A stretch of DNA of 22,705 nt, from positions 1-22,705 of the forward strand of contig JADRCO010001086.1 in the NCBI GenBank assembly GCA_021464525.1. Reading direction: 5' to 3'. Numbering within the stretch: position 1 is the stretch's first letter; each line of letters begins with the position of its first letter. Source of the stretch: Rhizophagus sp. LPA8_4_AMF. Its lineage: Eukaryota; Glomeromycota; Glomeromycetes; Glomerales; Glomeraceae. Of the stretch, positions 9,845-22,705 are shown in pieces. Made by a program: the position numbers and the translations under genes. The notes under the pieces are model-generated. The model was not told the origin of the DNA. It made no database searches and saw only the letters and a program-made list of their open reading frames with translations.

Positions 9845-12383
9845 TTAACTTACTTTATCGTCATTATAAATGTTAATTTTCAATTTTTGTAAGATTTCAA
9901 TAGCTTTAGGTTGATTAGATAATGCGGCTAATTTTAAGTATTTTATACCTAATTCTTCATTTTTTGGTACATTCAATTTACCGTGCATATATAAATCACC
10001 TAAATTAAATTGAGCTGTACTATTGTTATTTTCTGCAGCTTTTGTAAGATATTCAATAAATACACCTTTATCAAATTTAGTTCCGGGATTTCCAACCAAA
10101 CTAAATGCATATCTTAATTGTGCATCTGGTAATCCATCATCAGCCGCTTCTTTAAATAAATTTGATGCCTCAACTCGGTCTTTTTCGCAAGCATAACCTT
10201 CCCATAAATAATATCCTTTCCAATATTTAGCTGTTGTGTTTTCTAAATCCGAATGTGCGTTAAAACATTCCCATGCTACTTGAAATTCTTTTTTCTTATG
10301 AGCTGCAATGCCTTCTTCAAGTGGCATAATTTCAACTATTGCATCAATAGAGAATTCCTCCATATCTGGCAATTCTAACCCTCCTTCATCACTAACAGAA
10401 ACTGGAGCTGTTGCTTTAGATCCATCTAAATCTAAACTTTTATCGGGTTTAAGAACAGGAGAACTGTTTACTGAGTAACAGAATTCTGTATACAATGCGT
10501 GTAATTCTAAAAATATTTCTTGCAATGACGCTCGAATTTGTGGGTCATCTTGCCAGGCTAATTAAGATTAAAATTTATTATAAAATAATTCAAAAATGTT
10601 CAAAGCATACCATTATACGATAATCCCTTACCAGCAACAATAATTTTCGCATAACCTTGTTGTAGTTTTTGTATATTGCTTGATTCTTTACCAAAGGAAA
10701 TTTTTTCTCTTTTGTTATCCAAAACATGCTCTCTTATTTTGTTCATATCCCAATTTTCATAGGGAATTTTTTCATAAGCCAATTCCCAGAGTAACATACC
10801 AAAACTTTGTAAAGGGAAAATAATTTATATGTTAAAATAAAAATGATGATAACCAATTACTTAAAGGAATTTGTAATATCTCACCTAAAAATCTCACATT
10901 TTGCGTTATACCGTTGAACGTTAGCAGATCTCAATTTCTCAGGAGCAAGCCAATGCACAATTTCAGTTAGATTAGTAACGTTAGAGGTGGAATCAGTTGT
11001 AAGACGCGCATATTCAAAATTTGTAAGTTTAGGCTCCAAATGCCAAGTCATCATAACATTTTCACAACGAACATCGTGATGATAAATATTGCAGGAATGC
11101 AAGAAAGTGATGCCTCGACAAATTCCAAGAGCAATAGATACCTTAAGAATAAAAAAATAAAGTTAAGAAAACGGAACATAATATATATATATATATATAT
11201 ATATTTAAAAAAAAGAAAAATTTTTTGTTAATTACTTTTGCAGTCCAGGCGATATCGAATTTATTATATACTTCGCGAAGATTTCCCAATTCAGCCCATT
11301 CGAGTACCATAACCAAATTATCATCAATATGAGAGAGTCCATAAAATTTCAATATGTTAGGAGAATCTTGAAGTTTCCCCAAAATAGCAAGTTGAGCTTG
11401 AATCTTTTGAGCTTTCATAGAATTATCTTCAGGGATTGATTTAGGAACACAAGCAACCTCTATACTATTTTTCAAAGTTTTCTTCAAAATAAAAGGTTCT
11501 TTTTTCCCACGACGATCAGTTGCTTTTCCTCCAATAGGATCTGTAAGTTCTTTTGGATCTATTGTAGTCGCTTTTATAGTCTCAGGTATTGGTAAATAAC
11601 TTCTCTTAATATCAGTAAATGTTTCTATTTGATTCTTAATTAATATGACTTCTTGAAGAACCGTATTAATTTGGTTATTACCAGCGGTAATACCACCCTC
11701 AATCCTTTCCAAGAACTATCGTTAAAAGAAGAAATAATAAATTAGCCGATAATATATATTTCTTTCTCTTACAACATTATCATTTATTAATAAATTACCT
11801 TTGTCATTTCGGCAATATCATCAGCAAGTGCTTTTTGATCAATTTCTCTTTGTACTTCGTTGTCAACAGTCATGGTAAAGTGTAAATCACTCATAACAGT
11901 ATCAAATTCATCAACTAAATGATTAAATTTTTCTTTAATAGAACCAGCATGTATGAATTTTTTGTAACCTTGTAATTGACTAATGTCCCTAATAAATTCT
12001 TTAATTCTTTTCATAACATCAGTAAATTTTACAAATGCTTTATAATATCCCTTACTAAGGAAATTTTTTTCATTTTCTTGCTTTCGTCTATTTAAAGTTT
12101 TAATAGCACTTTCGGCTGTTTGAACTCTATCCATTAAAGCATTGCAAATTTTTTTGTTATACTGAGCGTCTTCATAAATAGAGATAATTTCACCAATTAC
12201 TACTGTAACAACTGCAATTAATGGAACGAATGGTTTAATAGCCTCTCCTACAGTTCCTACGGCTCCAAGAGTAGCTTTTGCAATATCTAACGAATTGCCT
12301 AAGTCAGCTACACTTCCAGTAAATTCCGCAGCAGCTGCAACTGCTTCCGGAGTGGCTCTAATAGTGGTTTTATAAGCTGACAT
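9845..12383 (-). CDS. MLKL-like helical domain + TKL pseudokinase + Sel1 repeats
   Basis: Five exons: 12383-11799, 11715-11236, 11141-10885, 10804-10611 and 10557-9845. The introns are 83, 94, 80 and 53 nt, all GT-AG, and the joined frame gives 742 residues. Residues 1-230 are helical, with a hydrophobic segment at about 46-68, and resemble the MLKL/fungal HeLo-like N-terminal bundle (my reading, unverified). Residues ~265-540 are a TKL kinase fold: Lys287 in VACVPK, H376-H377-D378 in place of HRD, Asn383, N396-F397-E398 in place of DFG, and A421-P422-E423. Loss of the DFG aspartate and glycine, the HRD arginine and a clear glycine loop points to a pseudokinase. Residues ~588-735 hold about three Sel1 (TPR-like) repeats, for example AAENNNSTAQFNLGDLYMHG, likely for protein binding. 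A signalling scaffold or regulated cell-death-type role is inferred only. The stop overlaps a possible GTAAGT donor at 9853, so a further short exon cannot be excluded. Confidence 0.88.
11180..11204. repeat. (AT)n microsatellite in a pseudokinase intron
   Basis: A run of about twelve AT dinucleotides sits inside the second intron of the pseudokinase gene (11235-11142). It is likely length-variable between isolates. It lies outside the splice sites. Confidence 0.7.
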
Positions 12384-13123
12384 AATTTTCTCTGATTTTT
12401 TTTTAAAAAAAATCGATAATTAAAAGATGGTTTTTAGTATTTTGAGAAAAAAATATGCTTTATTTATATCTAAAATATCTAAAATGAAACTAATATTATC
12501 CGAAACAAACAAAGAGTTTGTATAATGTAGTACATTATTATTAATTTGGAAACGTGGAAGGTGGAACGAACAATCGTATCCAAAAAAAATTTTTTTGCAA
12601 ATTGTATTTTTTTTAAATTACTTTCTATATTAAACCGTAAAAAAGAATAAACCACTGTGTACATAAATGGACAAAAAGAATTTATTTCCAAAAAGACAAA
12701 AATGATACAAAGCATTTATCATTCATTTTTTTGTTTCATTTTTTTCATTGTCCTAAACGTTGTTAAATCGGATATTAGGTTTTAAGAGATTTCATGTAAA
12801 AGTTTTTGGGAGAACAATCAATTTTGTTCCAGCGTGTTACAAGCATATAGTGGGGTTAAACGTCAAAATTCGGTTACGAAGATCATCACTATTCTTATTT
12901 GTTGTTGGTGGATTTTGTTTTCCGATATACTGCGCCAAATATTCACATGGTGGAATATATTCTCCATAGATGACTAGTCTTCTCATGCAATTTGATAATC
13001 CGAATTAATCGATTCATTGTGTTGAAATTTTTTTTTTTAGAACCTTAATTTTTTTTTTAAAAAAATGCAAAAAAAATTATTTTTCTTTTTCTTTATTTAG
13101 ATATTTTTCGATTCTCTTGAAAA
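12384..13123. other. Divergent promoter region, pseudokinase and ABC transporter
   Basis: This ~740-nt region separates two divergently transcribed genes. Open frames on both strands (12479-12715 and 12760-12969) lack proper context and recognisable domains, and I treat them as chance. The part at 12750-12980 is noticeably less AT-rich, which could reflect regulatory sequence. A pyrimidine tract ending in TTTAG just before 13101 could be the acceptor of an intron in the 5' untranslated region of the transporter gene. Confidence 0.45.
12461..12468 (-). promoter_or_regulatory. TATA-like element upstream of the pseudokinase gene
   Basis: TATAAATA on the minus strand lies about 80 nt before the ATG at 12383, a plausible core promoter position. 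It is weak evidence at this base composition. Confidence 0.3.
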
Positions 13124-19421
<6,298 letters not shown>

Positions 19422-19989
19422 ATTTCCTTAGATATTTATTTTCTTATCTAATCATAGAAAGATGATGTATTTAATTTATTGCAAAAAATTCTGTAGATTA
19501 ATACACTAAAAAATTCCGGATTTCTTCCGTCAAATTTTTTTTATTTTATTTTGATTTTTTGATTTTTTAATATTTTTATTAATTTTCTTTTTTTTTTTAA
19601 GAAAAATTCAATTATCCCGTAAAATTTAAACTTAATGAATATTCTTATTTAATTGAATTGATCGATCTAAGCCCTAAATGTATCATGTGATGTTCTACAA
19701 AGAGGATATATACATAAATTGATAGCGCGTTCCTGATTTTTTTTTTCAATTAAAGATTTTAAATTTTGCAACATAAATTTTTTAAACGAAATAATTTATA
19801 AATTAAAAAGATGAGATGATAATGTCGGCCCCAAATTATTTCCAAGTTTTCATTTCCCACTCATTTTTCTGAATAAAAAAAGTTCCAACTTCGATTCCCT
19901 TTCCTTTCGAAAAAAAGGATTCATCTCTTTCACTCATATTTTCCTTTTTTATTACAATAATAATCCTAAAATTATGCGATCCTCACTAA
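19422..19989. other. Intergenic region between convergent genes
   Basis: This is AT-rich sequence with several long T runs between the stop of the ABC transporter and the stop of the minus-strand F-box gene. It should contain both 3' untranslated regions. I see no further gene. Confidence 0.5.
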
Positions 19990-21952
19990 TCAAATCTCTT
20001 CGTCGTGAGCTAACATACAAAGTTCAATTCTAATACCACTTTTGCTATCATTTTCATAAATATATTGCCTAACTTTAGGATGTTCTTTTGTCATAAACCA
20101 AATTTCTTTCAAACGCTTATGTTCAGTATCTAACAATCTTAAATGTTTACGTTTTAAATTTAGAGGGGGAACTATACATAATTTTTCAAGTAATTTGAAA
20201 TTTAATATAGCTTTAAATAATTTCTAAAAAAAAAAAAAGAAAAAAAAATTAGGTATTTTAGTATTTTTTGTAATATTATAAATGAAAAAGTTTTTTTTCA
20301 CTTACATTTGGGTTCACATTTTTAATCGGATATCTTATATCCAATTTTCTTAAATTTGGTAATTTTGTTGATAATTTAAGTAATATTGAACTATCAATAG
20401 TTTTGGAAATTTGAGTATTATTTAAACAAACAAATCTATTACCAAAAACTAATAAATTCTTGTTTTCATAAGAATTAGAATTAAAACAACTAACTATATC
20501 ATTTGTCAACCTACAATTAAAACTACCATAAAATTCCAATAATTTCTTACATTTTATAATAATTTTACTCAAAGATTTTGAAGTAATTTTAGGACATTCT
20601 AATAAATTAAAAGTAAGTAAATTCTCACAAATTTCTAAAGAACTAATTCCTTGATCAGAAATATTATAATTATGATGAATTAATAAATTTTTTAAATTAT
20701 TTCCACGATATTTAGATAAGTATGTTATAGAACTATCAGTTATACGAGGACAATGAATTAATTTCAATGAATTTAAATTATGACATGATTGAAATATAGG
20801 TAATAACATATCATTTGTTAACTCCGTATAATGAGAAAATTCTAAATAATTTAAACTTTGTTGTTGTATTAATGACCAGGTTTTCATGAATGATGGTAAA
20901 GAATACCAACCTTTTGTTAATGTGAATGATTCTAATTTAGGAAATTTTGATGTAATTTTTATTAACAGTTCATCAGTTATATCTTGTCCAAATTGTAATT
21001 TTAAAGAAATTAGTTTATTTAATGAGCTAATTAATATCTTTAATGATTGGAATGTTGCCGTTATACATGAAAATGATGTTAAGTTTGGGAATGCATCTAC
21101 AATAACTTTGGCCGTTTGTTCAGGAATATCAGTTATGACATCAAGCGAAGTAATAAGTGGACAATGACTTCCAATATCATGTAATAAGAATGGTAATGAT
21201 AGATCCCTCCAATCTAATGATAATCTTAATGATCTTATATTAGGAAGAAGCCCTTTCCTCATAGGTGTTAATCCTGCTCCGAGCCATTGCATTGTATTAA
21301 ATCTTGGCCCCTTAAATGTGATCAAATTTGGAAATCTTTGTAACAAAGTTACCAAAATATTCGGAGATAAGTAACTATTTGTAGTAATGAAATATGATGA
21401 AGTTGAAGGTTTTAAACAATCGAATGTTAAATATAATACATTTGGACATTTTGATGATATAATATCCAATGTTTGCGTTGTAAATAATTGCATTGGAGAA
21501 TTTGTATATGGTTTAAATGTCAATTTTTCGATAAGTTTTCCATAATCATGTTGTGAATCTGCTTCCTCTAATGTACGCAAAAATTTTTGAAATGATTTTG
21601 GTGTTTTCCATACTGGACTTCTCCACAACACTGGAACAAGCATCTTTAAATTAGTCGATAAATTAATCGAATTAATCGAATGATGTGAAAGAATTCCCAA
21701 GTAGGAAAATTAGTCAAGTAGAGGAAGCGATGAAGATTAATAATAATAATAAAAAAAAAAATTGTTAGAAATATATATATATATATAAATTTTTATTGTT
21801 CGAAAAAAACTATAAATTTACTTTACCCTTGCCCAAGATGGATTCACCAAAAGACATTTATAAACATCATCTTGATATTCAAAATATTGAGAGACAAGTG
21901 ATACAATAAAATCCGAATGCAAAAGCGTTAACCTAGTTGGATTTACATTCAT
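19990..21952 (-). CDS. F-box / leucine-rich-repeat protein
   Basis: Three exons, 21952-21827, 21643-20306 and 20223-19990, with introns of 183 and 82 nt (donors GTAAAG and GTAAGT, both phase 0), give 565 residues. Exon 1 (42 residues, starting MNVNPTRLTLLHSDF) plus the first residues of exon 2 (MLVPVLWRSPVW) make up the degenerate N-terminal F-box usual in these fungi, with the pattern VYKCLLVNPSWAR then VLWRSP. The rest is a run of AMN1-type LRRs, with repeated units such as LNSLKLIHCPRITDSSI and LLTFNLLECPKITSKSL. By family it would be the substrate-recognition subunit of an SCF (Skp1-Cullin-F-box) ubiquitin ligase, binding Skp1 by the F-box and a target by the LRRs; the target is unknown. 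An in-frame ATG at 21700 lies inside intron 1 and would lose the F-box, so I prefer 21952. Exon 3 ends in a charged tail. Confidence 0.87.
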
Positions 21953-22473
21953 ATTAACGATTCAAGAGGAAAATGAAAATATGGTTAAAAAAAAAAAATT
22001 AAATTATGAAAAGGATATTTACAAACGAAAAAGAAATTTTGATGAGAAAAAACTAAAATAATTTAGTTACTATGAGGTCTTATTTATGCAAAATAACAGG
22101 CATATGTGGGATATCTGCAATCGTAATCTGTGTCTCTTGTGGCTAAATAATTATCTAAATATATCGAAATTTCGAAAATTTGCAGATCTTTTTCCATATT
22201 TATTTCCCATTTGTAAAAAAAAGGAAGAGAATGCGGATTTTTTAAATAAAATAATAATCAACGGTCTAGACTGTTATAGAATTTGTGAGTCAAAAGTGTC
22301 TTAACCATTATGCCACGTGACTTTATTTACGAAATTTGATTTACATCAAATCTTTTCGTCTATTTTAATAAATAAATAAATAAATAAATTCCTATTTCAC
22401 ACCAAATAAAACCCTTGTTCTATATTACAATGATGTATTGTGTTTCAACAAAGAAAAAATCGTGCTAAATAAA
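21953..22473. other. Intergenic region with tRNA-like relic and (TAAA)n microsatellite
   Basis: This region lies between two minus-strand genes. It holds the tRNA-like sequence listed separately and a TAAA tetranucleotide run at about 22367-22389. The 72-codon open frame on the plus strand (22086-22304) runs through the tRNA-like sequence and has no credible protein features. Confidence 0.5.
22262..22315 (-). repeat. tRNA-like pol III head, possible SINE relic
   Basis: On the minus strand TGGCATAATGG (22315-22305) matches the tRNA A-box pattern. About 33 nt further on, AGTCTAGACCG (22272-22262) is a degenerate B-box. The text between reads like a tRNA anticodon arm (ACTTTTGACTCACAAATTC), but no full cloverleaf forms. 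A tRNA pseudogene or tRNA-derived SINE is more likely than a working tRNA. Confidence 0.35.
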
Positions 22474-22705
22474 TTATTTTGCTAAAGCGTATCTTCCAGC
22501 ATTAGTATCATGAGTATCTATCATTTCTGATATTTTCGTTTGCATAATATTCCACTCTTCTTCACGTGGATTGCATAACTACAAATTCAAATTTAAACAA
22601 TATTTAAGAAAATTATTAAATAAAATTTTTGTTTTTTTTTAGAAAAAATATACATAAAATTACCTCGCCAACGTCATAAACATGTACACGACCATCTGAT
22701 GATCC
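22474..22705 (-). CDS. C-terminal end of a dynein-intermediate-chain-like WD40 protein (partial)
   Basis: The last two exons of a minus-strand gene that continues past the window: 22705-22664 and 22578-22474, joined over an 85-nt intron (donor GTAATT at 22663, acceptor TAG ending at 22579, phase 0). The visible product is 48 residues. GSSDGRVHVYDVGE is a final WD40 blade strand, followed by LCNPREEEWNIM and a short polar tail ending ALAK. A last blade ending in YDVGE followed by a P-x-x-x-EW segment is what cytoplasmic dynein intermediate chains show at their C-terminus; these carry cargo adaptors and light chains on the dynein motor. The fragment is short, so another WD40 protein is possible. 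Confidence 0.65.

Noticed and set aside
11040..11231. Plus-strand ORF over a pseudokinase exon and intron
   Set aside because: It is antisense to kinase motifs and runs into the (AT)n intron repeat.
12479..12969. Two open frames in the divergent promoter region (one on each strand)
   Set aside because: They start at non-ATG codons or in AT-rich runs, have unprotein-like composition and match nothing. They are more likely chance in a promoter region.
20886..21167. Plus-strand ORF of 93 codons
   Set aside because: It is antisense to the LRR-coding exon of the F-box gene and shows no features of its own.
22086..22304. Plus-strand ORF of 72 codons
   Set aside because: It runs through the tRNA-like relic, with no domain and no conserved-looking composition.

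Overview
The window looks like a piece of a fungal nuclear genome, most likely an arbuscular mycorrhizal (Glomeromycotina, Rhizophagus-like) fungus. This is inference, not a database match. The sequence is extremely AT-rich. Genes have short GT-AG introns (mostly 65-105 nt). The gene content combines a tyrosine-kinase-like (TKL) pseudokinase with Sel1 repeats, an F-box/leucine-rich-repeat protein and a many-exon ABCC transporter, families greatly expanded in those fungi.

Left part (1-8850): largely gene-poor. It holds a cluster of short GGGTGA/TCACCC hairpins at the extreme left, one small unassigned ORF (1756-2088, minus), a very AT-rich desert (about 2.1-6.2 kb), a striking fold-back repeat made of 11-bp units (4001-4358), a tRNA-like pol III head followed by structured repeats (6544-6766), and a candidate small secreted protein gene (7783-7968, minus).

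Middle (8855-12383): a two-exon gene for a small protein with a mitochondrial-type N-terminus (8855-9344, plus) converges on a five-exon gene (12383-9845, minus). The latter encodes 742 residues: an MLKL-like N-terminal helical region, a TKL (pseudo)kinase domain and C-terminal Sel1 repeats. I rebuilt its splicing and the reading frame closes without error.

Right part (13124-22705): divergent from the kinase is a 20-exon gene (13124-19421, plus) for a full-length ABCC/MRP-type transporter of 1583 residues, with TMD0, two TMDs and two NBDs. It converges on a three-exon F-box/LRR gene (21952-19990, minus), whose F-box lies in a short upstream exon that a single-ORF view misses. At the right edge the last two exons of a dynein-intermediate-chain-like WD40 gene (minus) run off the window.

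The genes do not form an operon or an evident pathway. The most interesting items are the MLKL-type architecture fused to Sel1 repeats with degenerate catalytic motifs, the 11-bp fold-back element, two tRNA-like (possibly SINE) heads, and the microexon organisation around Walker A of the ABC transporter.
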